32,702 bases of DNA from assembly GCA_964345295.1 (NCBI GenBank), contig CAYFQG010000014.1, positions 1 through 32,702 on the forward strand, read 5' to 3'. This DNA comes from JASBZA01 sp964345295. GTDB taxonomy: Bacteria > Bacillota > Clostridia > Saccharofermentanales > Fastidiosipilaceae. Position 1 is the first letter of the stretch. Every line of letters starts with the position of its first letter. A program made the position numbers and the translations under genes. The notes under the pieces were generated by a model. The model made no database searches, had not been told where the DNA came from, and saw only the letters and a program-made list of their open reading frames with translations. This document shows positions 26,601 through 32,702 of this stretch, piece by piece.

Positions 26601-27478
26601 AAGCGGATCTAAACAAATCCGGTACTGAAAAAGATTACACGGCCGTATCGGTCCTGCCTAAGGGTCTGGCCAGACCTAAGATTGTCATCCCCGTATTCCC
26701 GGGTACTAATACCGAAGAGGAGACGGCCCGAGCCTTCCGTGAAGCCGGCGGCGATGCCGAAATCCTCATTATCAAAAATCTTACTCTGGACGCCTTGAAT
26801 CAAGGTTTGAGAGAGACTGAAAAGGCCCTTAAAGAGGCACAAATCCTCTTCATTCCGGGAGGCTTCTCCGGTGGTGACGAGCCCGACGGTTCAGGTAAAT
26901 TTATCAATGCCTACTTCAGAAATGAAAACTTACAGGCAGCTATTATGGAACTCTTGAGAGAACGAGACGGACTGGTCGGCGGTATTTGTAACGGCTTCCA
27001 GGCTTTGGTCAAATTAGGACTTCTGCCCTATGGCGAAATCCGCCTTCTGGACGAGAGTGCACCTACATTGGACCAGAACTTAATCGGACGCCACCAGGCG
27101 ATGCTGGTTACGACTAAGGTTCAGACGAACCGCTCACCCTGGTTAAGCCAGTATGAGATTGGGGAGACCCACCAAGTAGCAATATCCCACGGCGAAGGTC
27201 AGTTCAGAGGACCTGAAGAACTTATCGACCGTCTGTTCAAAAACGGTCAAGTTGCTACCCAGTATGTCGATGAGAACGGACAGGCTAGCATGGATATTTG
27301 TTTTAATCCCAACAGTTCTATGGCGGCTATTGAAGGTCTGATCTCGGAAGATGGCCGGGTCTTTGGCCGGATGGGCCACAGTGAACGTATGGTTCCGGGG
27401 ACGCTGAAAAACAGCGGCAACCCTTTCCAAAAGTCAAACGTATTTGCCGGAGCAGTTCAGTACTTTACTGAGATGTAA
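23666..27478 (+). CDS. purL: PurL, single-chain phosphoribosylformylglycinamidine synthase
   Basis: Converts FGAR to FGAM using glutamine and ATP. At 1270 residues it fuses the synthetase halves with the PurQ-type glutaminase, so no purS or purQ is needed. The synthetase includes SDHCRHTTF (about residues 219-227), KNETHNHPTEIEPFGGAATC and GGKDSMSGTF. The C-terminal class I glutaminase is intact: nucleophile Cys1108 in GGICNGFQ, and His1238 and Glu1240 in MGHSER. This contrasts with PurF in the same operon. AAGGAGA precedes the ATG. It is the clostridial single-chain type, not the small PurL plus PurQ plus PurS of Bacillus. Confidence 0.96.
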   Translation: MIHRIYTERRPDFRQENQAILYDFKSHLGLDFSADLRIIRRYDVEGLESEDFKRTIPLVFADPVKDSWTLDWDQLGVTDKQTVIAVEALSGQFDQRADSAMQCIQFVLGREEPQVRTATIYVFPEALADDVKAAIIEELVNPVENRLAQLEPVNRVKDISLKPEHVKILDGFRDMKEGAEVWLDRLGLAMDQADLEMVRDYFKEEGRDPSITEIRMIDTYWSDHCRHTTFNTQLTDINIEDPLAKESFDLYLQGRKNLGRTKPISLMDLGTLAAKELKAQGLLTQLDESEEINACTVKVKVEVEETGEEEDWLLLFKNETHNHPTEIEPFGGAATCLGGAIRDPLSGRGYVYQAMRVTGAADPYTTPEETPEGKLPQRRIMQQAAQGYSSYGNQVGVPSGLVDEIYHPGYLAKRLECGAVVAAVPADQVVRKTPQDGDLVILIGGRTGRDGLGGATGSSKSHTTESVETSAAEVQKGNPPQERSIMRLFRKPEVSSKIKRCNDFGAGGVAVAIGELADGLKINLDLVPKKYSGLDGTEIAISESQERMALVIDPADEAFFKAKAEEENVECTVVARVTADPRVVMEWQGQRLVDLSRAFLDSNGAPKFQSVEVREARTICFPHSWDGSLEKTLENLVQDLNVASKAGLIERFDGTVGSRSVLLALGGKTSRTPVQAMAARLPRLGKPTDATSVMSYAYNPYLSEQDEYAGAYLAVLESVARLIATGGRKEETWLSFQEYFQSLRDNPQTWGSPMASLLGAYQAQKDLSLASIGGKDSMSGTFEDLHVPPTLISFAISLTNGAKVVSPEVKEAGTYLIQLDLARNERYLPSKEDILKTLALAQAWIQSGQVLSASTASYGGPLEQIFKALVGNRMGFEFDEGLAKNPEALKSLLDWHYGSFIFEVREEQLETYAAEAEKEGLIFRILGKTLAEPVICCRDEKISLSKLQVKWEGVLEDVYPTQLSQGVEVGQIKDAWRPEADLNKSGTEKDYTAVSVLPKGLARPKIVIPVFPGTNTEEETARAFREAGGDAEILIIKNLTLDALNQGLRETEKALKEAQILFIPGGFSGGDEPDGSGKFINAYFRNENLQAAIMELLRERDGLVGGICNGFQALVKLGLLPYGEIRLLDESAPTLDQNLIGRHQAMLVTTKVQTNRSPWLSQYEIGETHQVAISHGEGQFRGPEELIDRLFKNGQVATQYVDENGQASMDICFNPNSSMAAIEGLISEDGRVFGRMGHSERMVPGTLKNSGNPFQKSNVFAGAVQYFTEM

Positions 27479-27502
27479 GAGTGAAAGAAGGAAAAAGAGA
27501 CA

Positions 27503-28183
27503 ATGGAATTATTGTACAGCGGTAAAACAAAAGATGTGTATAAGTTAGACGACCATACCTGTCGCCTGCAGTTTAAGGACTCGGTGACCGGCAAGGACGG
27601 CAAGTTCGATCCCGGCGAAAATCAGGTCGGCCTGGAAATTGAAGGCATGGGTTCTTTGAACCTCCGTGTTTCGACGATGTTCTTCCAAGAATTGGAGAGA
27701 CGTGGCATTAACACCCACTTCATCGCTTCTAATTTAGAAGAGGGAACCATGGACGTCTACAAGGCCAAAATGTTCGGCAAAGGGCTCGAGATTATCTGCC
27801 GTTTCAGAGCGGTCGGTTCTTTCTTACGTCGCTATGGTCTTTATGTAGAAGAAGGCCAAAAGCTGGACCGCTATGTGGAAGCCACGCTTAAAGACGATGC
27901 ACGTCAAGACCCCTTGGTGACCATCGACGGATTGGAAATCTTGGGCATTATGAACAAAGATGAGTACCAGGCCATCAAGAAGTCAACCAGAGAAATTGCT
28001 CAGGTTGTTCAGGAAATCTTGGCCAACAAGGACCTGGAACTTTACGATATCAAGTTCGAATTCGGTAAGACCGAAGACGGCAAAATTATCTTGATTGACG
28101 AGATTTCTTCCGGCAACATGCGTGTTTACCAAGGCGATAAGAAGCTCGATCCAATTGAATTATCCGAGATTCTGCTGGGCTAA
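27503..28183 (+). CDS. purC: PurC, SAICAR synthetase
   Basis: Joins aspartate to CAIR with ATP, giving SAICAR. The 226-residue protein reads LYSGKTKDVYKL at the N-terminus, then ICRFRAVGSFLRRYG, KDDARQDPLVT and LIDEISSGNMRVY, where many PurC proteins have a Pro-Asp-Ser-type motif. The Ser-Gly-Asn version is typical of a clostridial subgroup. It is the last gene of the operon, 24 bases after purL, and is followed by a terminator. The next steps (purB, purH) must lie elsewhere in the genome. Confidence 0.95.
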   Translation: MELLYSGKTKDVYKLDDHTCRLQFKDSVTGKDGKFDPGENQVGLEIEGMGSLNLRVSTMFFQELERRGINTHFIASNLEEGTMDVYKAKMFGKGLEIICRFRAVGSFLRRYGLYVEEGQKLDRYVEATLKDDARQDPLVTIDGLEILGIMNKDEYQAIKKSTREIAQVVQEILANKDLELYDIKFEFGKTEDGKIILIDEISSGNMRVYQGDKKLDPIELSEILLG

Positions 28184-28217
28184 TTTATCTGCCAAAATTT
28201 TAAGAGATTAAGTAAAG

Positions 28218-28255
28218 AGGTCGGCTCCGATGCCCTATCGGGACCGGCCTTTTTT
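28218..28255 (+). terminator. Intrinsic terminator of the purine operon
   Basis: A 14-bp stem (left arm 28218-28231, right arm 28237-28250) with a single C-A mismatch, the 5-base loop GCCCT and a T-run to 28255. It lies 35 bases after purC. Confidence 0.92.
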
Positions 28256-28268
28256 GTACCTGTTTCGG

Positions 28269-28297
28269 TTGTTAAGTACAAAAGGGTGTAGTAAAGT
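28269..28297 (+). promoter_or_regulatory. Candidate sigma-A promoter for the mgtA leader
   Basis: TTGTTA (28269-28274), a 17-base spacer and TAAAGT (28292-28297): four of six matches at each box. It is the best pair in the gap between the purC terminator and the leader ORF, and predicts an mgtA leader of about 245 bases. Moderate support only. Confidence 0.4.
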
Positions 28298-28345
28298 ATT
28301 AGCGCAATAAAGATAGGACTCAAGAAAGTAGATAAGGAGGAACTC

Positions 28346-28441
28346 ATGGACGACTATCACAGTTGTTGCCGAGAAGCTATTAGAAACAGAAAACTAAATA
28401 GCCCTATAGGGAGTTTCGACTTAGATGGAGATTGGGTCTAG
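28346..28441 (+). CDS. Putative 31-aa leader peptide upstream of mgtA
   Basis: A short ORF reading MDDYHSCCREAIRN at its start and SFDLDGDWV at its end, 31 codons and a TAG stop. AAGGAGG at 28334-28340 is one of the strongest ribosome binding sites in the window, 5 bases before the ATG. The stop is 108 bases before the mgtA start. It has acidic residues at positions 2-3 and again at 25, 27 and 29, with one Pro (20), and no hydrophobic segment. I infer a cis-acting leader peptide comparable in role to MgtL of enteric bacteria, whose acidic/proline residues stall or release ribosomes at low Mg2+; there is no sequence similarity to MgtL. The alternative is a chance ORF, but the ribosome binding site and position argue against it. 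Confidence 0.6.
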   Translation: MDDYHSCCREAIRNRKLNSPIGSFDLDGDWV

Positions 28442-28547
28442 TACGCATTCTTGTGCTTAAGATAGCTTAACTCCGTAGGGTTCCGAATGAAAGTGAAGAG
28501 AGCTCTAGCATGGCTTAGAGTATCGGACAAGGCATAAGGAGTTTAAG
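28410..28547 (+). promoter_or_regulatory. Candidate translation-controlled RNA switch in the mgtA leader
   Basis: CTTAACTCC (28466-28474) can pair with the mgtA ribosome binding site GGAGTTTAAG (28538-28547) over 9 bp with one bulged T. Between them, TCCGA/TCGGA (28482-28486 with 28523-28527) and CTCTA/TAGAG (28503-28507 with 28516-28520) form nested helices that bring the two arms together. A competing partner, GGAGTT (28410-28415), lies inside the leader ORF and pairs with AACTCC (28469-28474) over 6 bp. Pairing is read from the sequence; switching is inference. M-box consensus segments are not seen. Together with the terminator and the candidate promoter this covers the 366-base gap between purC and mgtA. 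Confidence 0.5.
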
Positions 28548-28549
28548 AC

Positions 28550-31174
28550 ATGAGAAGAACAAGAAAGACTAAACGCAGCACTGCCGGAGTGGATTTGGCA
28601 AGATTTGCCGCCATGGACAGCCGAGAAGTCCTGGATTTTTATAAGACACGCCAGGACGGTTTGACTTCGGAGGAGGTCGAGGCGGCCAGAGAAGCACACG
28701 GATCGAACGTTATCACCGACGACTATAAGGATACGGTCTGGTCCAGGTTGTTTGATGCTTTAATTAATCCCTTTAATATTATTTTACTGGTAATTGCGAT
28801 TATCACCTTCGTTACGGACATTCTTTTACCGGCTGAGAAAGACTATCTGACCTTTATCATCATCTTACTTTTGGTCCTAGTCTCGAGCTTAATTTCTTTT
28901 GTCCAGGCTCAGACGTCCAGTCAGGCCATCGACAAGCTGACCCGGCAAATTACCAATACCTGTCACGTTTATCGAGACGGCGGCAATCTGGTAGAGATTC
29001 CACAAAGCGAGCTGGTACCGGGCGATATTGTCCACTTGGGTGCCGGCGATATGCTTCCGGGAGATGTTCGTTTCATCAGGACTAAGGATACGTTTATCGG
29101 CCAGTCGGCCTTGACCGGTGAGTCTACACCAGTGGAGAAGTTTTCTCATGATTTACAGGCAAACAGCTACGGCCTGACCGACTTGGACAACATCGGCTTC
29201 ATGGGCTCCAACATGATTTCCGGAGCCGCACGGGCGGTGACTTTGGCCACGGGCGACGACACTTATCTGGGGCGGATGGCCAAATCGCTTACCGGTGACC
29301 GGGCCAAAAACAGCTTCGAGCGCGGCATTGAAGACATCAGTCATCTCTTGATTAAGATGATGCTGGTTATGGTCCCCATTATTTTCCTGATTAATTTCCT
29401 GGGCAAGGGGGATTGGTTCAGCTCCTTGGTTTTTGCGGTCAGTATTGCGGTAGGGCTTACGCCGGAAATGCTGCCCGTTATCACCAATACAACTTTGGCC
29501 GTGGGTGCTCAAAACATGGCCAAACAAAAGGTTATTGTCCGCAATGCCAGCGCCATCCAGTCTTTCGGTGAGATGGATGTCTTATGTACAGACAAGACCG
29601 GAACCCTGACCGAAGATAGAATTGTCTTGGAGAAATACATCGACCTCCACGGTAAGGACGATACCAGGGTCCTTCGCCATGCCTATCTCAATGCTTATTT
29701 CCAAACGGGTATGAAAAACCTGATTGATGTGGCTATTATCCATCGGTCCGAGACCTATGAGCTACAGGAATTATTAGACAAATATAAGGCTGTGGACGAA
29801 GTCCCTTTTGACTTTACACGCCGGAGAATGAGCGTGGTTCTGGAAGACCATACCGGCAAGCGTCAGCTTATCACCAAGGGCGCAGTAGAAGAGATGATTA
29901 GCATTTCGTCGTTTATTGAACTGGACGGACAGGTCTACCCTCTGGACGAAGAGAAAATTGCCATTGCCCGAAACACTTATGAGAAGTTTAACCACGCCGG
30001 TCTTCGCATGATTGCCGTGGCTCAGAAAAACGATATACCGGACAGCCTTCACTTCAGCGTGGACGACGAATCCGACATGGTCCTGATCGGCTTCATGGGT
30101 TTTTTGGATCCGCCGAAGAAAAGTGCGACCCCGGCTATTGAAGCTTTGGCCGACCATGAGGTTAGGACGGTTGTACTAACCGGGGACAGTGAAGGTGTGG
30201 CTATCAAGGTTTGTAACGAAGTCGGTATTGATACAAGTGAAGTTCTCCTGGGTGTAGACCTGGAAAAGATGGACGATGAAGAGCTGGGCAAGAAGGTAGA
30301 AACTTGTAGCCTTTTCGCCAAGTTAGACCCGCAGCAAAAAGAACGTGTGATTCAAGCTTTCCAGGCCAAAGGTCACACGGTAGGCTTCCTGGGCGACGGT
30401 ATCAACGATGCGCCCGCGCTACGCCAGGCCGATGTCGGTATTTCGGTCGACTCCGCTGTAGATATCGCTAAAGAGACTGCCGATATCGTCCTTTTGGAAA
30501 AGGATCTCATGGTCTTAGAAAGAGGCGTTCTGGAGGGACGCAAGACGTTCGGCAACATTATGAAATACATGAAGATGGCTACTTCCGGAAACTTCGGAAA
30601 CATCATTTCGGTTATGGTGGCTAGTATCTTCTTGCCTTTCTTACCCATGAAGCCTGTTCACCTTTTAACCCAAAACCTACTGAACGACTTCGCACAGATG
30701 GGCATGCCTTTTGACGGCGTGGACCAGGAATATCTTAAAGAACCTAAATCCTGGGATCTTCAGGGCATTCGCCATTTCATGCGCTGGTTGGGCCCGGTCT
30801 CGACGGTTTTCGATATCCTGTGTTATTTGATTTTGTGGTTTGTAATGGGCTTTAACAGCATAGGGCAGGCTGCAGCCTTCCAAGCCGGTTGGTTTATCTT
30901 TGGGACCTTATCTCAAATTGCCATCATTCATATGATTCGTACAGGCAAGGTACCTTTTGTGGAAAGTATGTCATCCACCCGGCTGACCCTATCGACATTG
31001 CTTATTTCGGTGATAGCCGTGCTTATCTCATTTAGTGACTTTGCCATAGCTTTTGATATGTTGCCCATGCCTTTACGTTTTGCGCCCTGGCTGATTTTGC
31101 TTCTTTTGGCCTATATGTTGACCGTCCAACTGGTTAAAGGCATCTACATCAAGCGCTACGGCGAATGGATTTAA
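28550..31174 (+). CDS. mgtA: MgtA-type Mg2+-importing P-type ATPase
   Basis: A plasma-membrane P-type (IIIB) ATPase that imports Mg2+. Its 874 residues include the actuator loop TGES (189-192), the membrane segment GLTPEMLPV (302-310), the phosphorylated Asp348 in CTDKTGTLT, a TGDS motif and the hinge GDGINDAP. Family-specific wording such as FMGFLDPPKKSATPAI and LLNDFAQMGMPFDGVD marks it as MgtA/MgtB and not a Ca2+ pump. About ten hydrophobic segments are spread as expected. The ATG has GGAG 8 bases upstream, which the leader RNA can mask. It appears to be monocistronic or read through into the yhcH-like gene; no terminator is seen after it. Confidence 0.95.
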   Translation: MRRTRKTKRSTAGVDLARFAAMDSREVLDFYKTRQDGLTSEEVEAAREAHGSNVITDDYKDTVWSRLFDALINPFNIILLVIAIITFVTDILLPAEKDYLTFIIILLLVLVSSLISFVQAQTSSQAIDKLTRQITNTCHVYRDGGNLVEIPQSELVPGDIVHLGAGDMLPGDVRFIRTKDTFIGQSALTGESTPVEKFSHDLQANSYGLTDLDNIGFMGSNMISGAARAVTLATGDDTYLGRMAKSLTGDRAKNSFERGIEDISHLLIKMMLVMVPIIFLINFLGKGDWFSSLVFAVSIAVGLTPEMLPVITNTTLAVGAQNMAKQKVIVRNASAIQSFGEMDVLCTDKTGTLTEDRIVLEKYIDLHGKDDTRVLRHAYLNAYFQTGMKNLIDVAIIHRSETYELQELLDKYKAVDEVPFDFTRRRMSVVLEDHTGKRQLITKGAVEEMISISSFIELDGQVYPLDEEKIAIARNTYEKFNHAGLRMIAVAQKNDIPDSLHFSVDDESDMVLIGFMGFLDPPKKSATPAIEALADHEVRTVVLTGDSEGVAIKVCNEVGIDTSEVLLGVDLEKMDDEELGKKVETCSLFAKLDPQQKERVIQAFQAKGHTVGFLGDGINDAPALRQADVGISVDSAVDIAKETADIVLLEKDLMVLERGVLEGRKTFGNIMKYMKMATSGNFGNIISVMVASIFLPFLPMKPVHLLTQNLLNDFAQMGMPFDGVDQEYLKEPKSWDLQGIRHFMRWLGPVSTVFDILCYLILWFVMGFNSIGQAAAFQAGWFIFGTLSQIAIIHMIRTGKVPFVESMSSTRLTLSTLLISVIAVLISFSDFAIAFDMLPMPLRFAPWLILLLLAYMLTVQLVKGIYIKRYGEWI

Positions 31175-31205
31175 TTTTGGGCTCAGCATATATTGTGTTT
31201 ATCGG

Positions 31206-31211
31206 TATAAT
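31206..31211 (+). promoter_or_regulatory. Probable -10 box (TATAAT) for the yhcH-like gene
   Basis: A perfect TATAAT lies 59 bases before the ATG, in the 96-base gap after mgtA. The best -35 at 17 bases (TCAGCA) is weak, so only the -10 is called. Confidence 0.45.
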
Positions 31212-31270
31212 GAGGCTATCGAATAAATCTTTAGCAGACCGTTAACTTAAATTAGAAGGAGGTTAAGCTA

Positions 31271-31714
31271 ATGATTATTGACAAGATTAAAAATTTGGAC
31301 CGCTATGTTGACCTGGTTAAGGGCTTGGACAAAGTCGTAGAGTGCCTGACCGAAGAGGGAAAAATTGACCGAGAAAAACTTGAAGCTTCGGATGTGGTCA
31401 GCATGTATAACCAGGGAACTTCCAGGCCCAAGGACGAACCGGCTTTCGAAGCACACAGGAAAAATGCCGACCTCATGCTCATCTTGAGCGGGCAAGAGGA
31501 AATGGAGTTTTTGGCCGAAGAGGATATGGTGGAGACCCTGCCTTACGATGAAGAAAAAGATATCTGCTTTTTTAAAGGCAGAGGTTGGCCGGTTAGGGCT
31601 CTAATCCCGGAAGACTATTTCTATATTGTTTTCCCGGGCGAAGGCCATAAACCTTGTGTGCATTATAGAGATTCGTATTCTTTCGAGAAATTCGTGGTGA
31701 AATTGCCGCAATAG
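31271..31714 (+). CDS. YhcH/YjgK/YiaL (EbgC-like) family protein
   Basis: A 147-residue protein of the cupin-like YhcH/YjgK/YiaL family, linked in other bacteria to sugar catabolism (beta-subunit of Ebg galactosidase, sialic acid and anomerase-related roles). Expected metal-binding residues are Glu60 and His62 in FEAHRK (59-64) and His126 in FPGEGHKPC (121-129). AAGGAGG lies 9 bases before the ATG. No sugar-catabolic neighbours are present in the window, so the substrate stays unknown. It is followed by a terminator, so it is probably transcribed on its own or with mgtA. Confidence 0.85.
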   Translation: MIIDKIKNLDRYVDLVKGLDKVVECLTEEGKIDREKLEASDVVSMYNQGTSRPKDEPAFEAHRKNADLMLILSGQEEMEFLAEEDMVETLPYDEEKDICFFKGRGWPVRALIPEDYFYIVFPGEGHKPCVHYRDSYSFEKFVVKLPQ

Positions 31715-31735
31715 GTGAAATTTAGGAGAAGAGAG

Positions 31736-31764
31736 GACTAGTCCCGAGTGGCTAGTCTTTCTTT
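31736..31764 (+). terminator. Intrinsic terminator after the yhcH-like gene
   Basis: An 8-bp stem, GACTAGTC (31736-31743) with GGCTAGTC (31750-31757) including one G-T pair, a 6-base loop and a T-rich tail that continues past 31764. Confidence 0.8.
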
Positions 31765-31795
31765 ATTTTTTATTGTTTTTGGAGAATGATAAGTT

Positions 31796-32485
31796 ATGGG
31801 ACGGCGTTTTAAGTTTGAGAAGTCCGGTCTTACGGTATTCGTTTTGGCCTTGGTGCTGGCCTTGAGCGCTTGTGGTGGCTCGACCGACTATGATTCGAAT
31901 ATCAAGTCTGACGGAGTTTCAGATCCGGGAGTGGTAATGCTTAGCCAGACTAGGAATAAATCCGAGACCGGGGCGTCTTCTGAACAAATATCAAAGACTT
32001 CAAAGTCGACTTCACAAGTAACAAGTAAAACGTCGAGTACAAGCAGCAAAGCAAGTGAAAGTTCTTCGTTAGAAAAAGAAACTAGCACGACTAAGGTGAC
32101 GCAGTCTAGTACGACTAAGGCAGAGCCTACACCGGTTGTAACAACTACGAATAAAACGACGCAGGCCACGTCTCCGTCACCGACAACTAAAGCAACTGCG
32201 GCAGCTGCTACAACAACAACTACTACGAAGGCGACAACTCTACCTGCAACGCCCACTCCGGAACCGACTCCCATACCTACACCGCAGCCGACGCCTACAC
32301 CCGAGCCTGTTGTAGTAGCACCGCCTGATAATTCTGCTTCTTATGTCGCTAACACAAACACGGGAAAATTCCACAAAGCCGGATGCTCTAGCGTAAACAA
32401 GATGAAGGACGAACATAAAAAGTATTTTTCTACACGTGAGGATGCAATAAAAGATTTTGTGCCTTGTAAGATTTGTAAGCCGTAG
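31796..32485 (+). CDS. Lipoprotein with Ser/Thr/Pro-rich linker and Ada-like zinc-binding C-terminus
   Basis: A predicted surface lipoprotein of 229 residues. A positively charged N-terminus and hydrophobic core (11-22) lead to the lipobox LSAC with lipidated Cys26. Residues 55-175 are a low-complexity linker of Ser, Thr, Lys and later Pro/Thr (PTP-type repeats). The last 50 residues are compact: YVANTNTGKFHKAGC then VPCKICKP, with His193, Cys197, Cys224 and Cys227 as a plausible metal site. This module is often found at the C-terminus of secreted clostridial nucleases, but no nuclease domain is present here. GGAG lies 11 bases upstream of the ATG. The function is unknown. Confidence 0.8.
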   Translation: MGRRFKFEKSGLTVFVLALVLALSACGGSTDYDSNIKSDGVSDPGVVMLSQTRNKSETGASSEQISKTSKSTSQVTSKTSSTSSKASESSSLEKETSTTKVTQSSTTKAEPTPVVTTTNKTTQATSPSPTTKATAAAATTTTTTKATTLPATPTPEPTPIPTPQPTPTPEPVVVAPPDNSASYVANTNTGKFHKAGCSSVNKMKDEHKKYFSTREDAIKDFVPCKICKP

Positions 32486-32520
32486 CTTGGGGTGGACGTG
32501 GCTTAGGAATAACGATTTAT

Positions 32521-32549
32521 TTGACAGGAGCTTATCGGTTAAGTATAAT
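32521..32549 (+). promoter_or_regulatory. Consensus sigma-A promoter of tRNA-Val
   Basis: TTGACA (32521-32526), exactly 17 bases, then TATAAT (32544-32549): a perfect match at both boxes, 29 bases before the tRNA. Confidence 0.93.
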
Positions 32550-32578
32550 TCTTTAAGCTTGACGAAGGTCAGCGAGAG

Positions 32579-32655
32579 GGGCGGTTAGCTCAGTTGGTTA
32601 GAGTGCCTGCTTGACATGCAGGAGGTCGTTGGTTCGAGCCCAATATCGCCCACCA
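32579..32655 (+). tRNA. tRNA-Val (anticodon GAC)
   Basis: A complete cloverleaf of 77 bases including an encoded CCA. The acceptor stem GGGCGGT pairs with ATCGCCC, the D-arm is TAGCTCAGTTGGTTAGAG, and the anticodon stem CCTGC/GCAGG encloses loop TTGACAT, so the anticodon is GAC. The T-arm GTTGG/CCAAT (one G-T pair) encloses TTCGAGC. It is a single gene between its own promoter and terminator. Confidence 0.96.
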
Positions 32656-32661
32656 TATTTG

Positions 32662-32691
32662 CCCTCGAGGTTTAGGCCTCGGGGGTTTTTT
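32662..32691 (+). terminator. Intrinsic terminator of tRNA-Val
   Basis: A 9-bp stem, CCCTCGAGG (32662-32670) with CCTCGGGGG (32677-32685) including one T-G pair, a 6-base loop and T6 to 32691. Confidence 0.92.
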
Positions 32692-32702
32692 GTTGTGGAA
32701 AT

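Noticed and set aside
28298..28549. M-box (ykoK) magnesium riboswitch in the mgtA leader
   Set aside because: The long conserved M-box segments (the GTTAGGTGAGGCTCC-type block and the GCTTGTCCTATGCC-type block) are absent; only the genetic context fits.
31888..32274. Valine-rich 128-codon minus-strand frame opposite the lipoprotein stalk
   Set aside because: A by-product of the Thr codon repeats on the plus strand (ACN reads as Val-rich in reverse); no ribosome binding site.
1..32702. Mobile element, prophage or CRISPR array
   Set aside because: No transposase, integrase, terminal inverted repeats or spaced direct repeats were found; every gene fits core metabolism or transport.

Overview
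The window reads as chromosomal DNA of an anaerobic, low-to-mid GC Firmicute, probably class Clostridia. The support is gene content: a ntpFIKECGABD-type V-ATPase operon like that of Enterococcus hirae, a short flavodiiron protein for O2/NO removal, a Clostridium-type SAICAR synthetase, single-chain PurL, strong AGGAGG ribosome binding sites and consensus sigma-A promoters. I cannot name a genus. Coding density is very high; I see no insertion sequences, phage genes or CRISPR array.

Layout. 1-2405: the 3' part of a glycogen-debranching GH13 enzyme and an HD-domain phosphohydrolase. 2400-4280 (minus): a long (626 aa) glutamine synthetase-family protein. 4425-8057: an MscS channel, an alpha/beta hydrolase, an M42 aminopeptidase and, on the minus strand, a flavin reductase-like protein. 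8226-17307: nine V-type ATPase genes closed by a strong terminator. 17414-18637 (minus): flavodiiron protein FprA. 18741-28183: the purine operon purE-F-M-N-D-L-C with a good promoter and a terminator. 28256-31174: a structured leader with a 31-codon ORF, then an MgtA-type Mg2+ P-type ATPase. 31271-32691: a YhcH/EbgC-like protein, a Ser/Thr-rich lipoprotein and a tRNA-Val(GAC) with perfect promoter hexamers and its own terminator.

How the genes work together. The V-ATPase c-ring subunit keeps every residue that binds Na+ in E. hirae NtpK, so the complex probably moves Na+. The purine operon covers most of the route from PRPP to SAICAR, but purK, purB and purH are not here.

Two observations stand out. 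First, PurF keeps its PRPP site and its four Fe-S cysteines, but its glutaminase site is changed at every key position checked (Cys nucleophile to Ser, substrate Arg to Leu, oxyanion Asn to Asp, Asp to Glu). It is predicted to use free ammonia. Second, the mgtA leader has a short ORF starting Met-Asp-Asp, an anti-Shine-Dalgarno segment that can pair over nine base pairs with the mgtA ribosome binding site, and a competing partner inside the short ORF. This is the layout expected of a translation-controlled magnesium switch, and it does not look like the M-box riboswitch.
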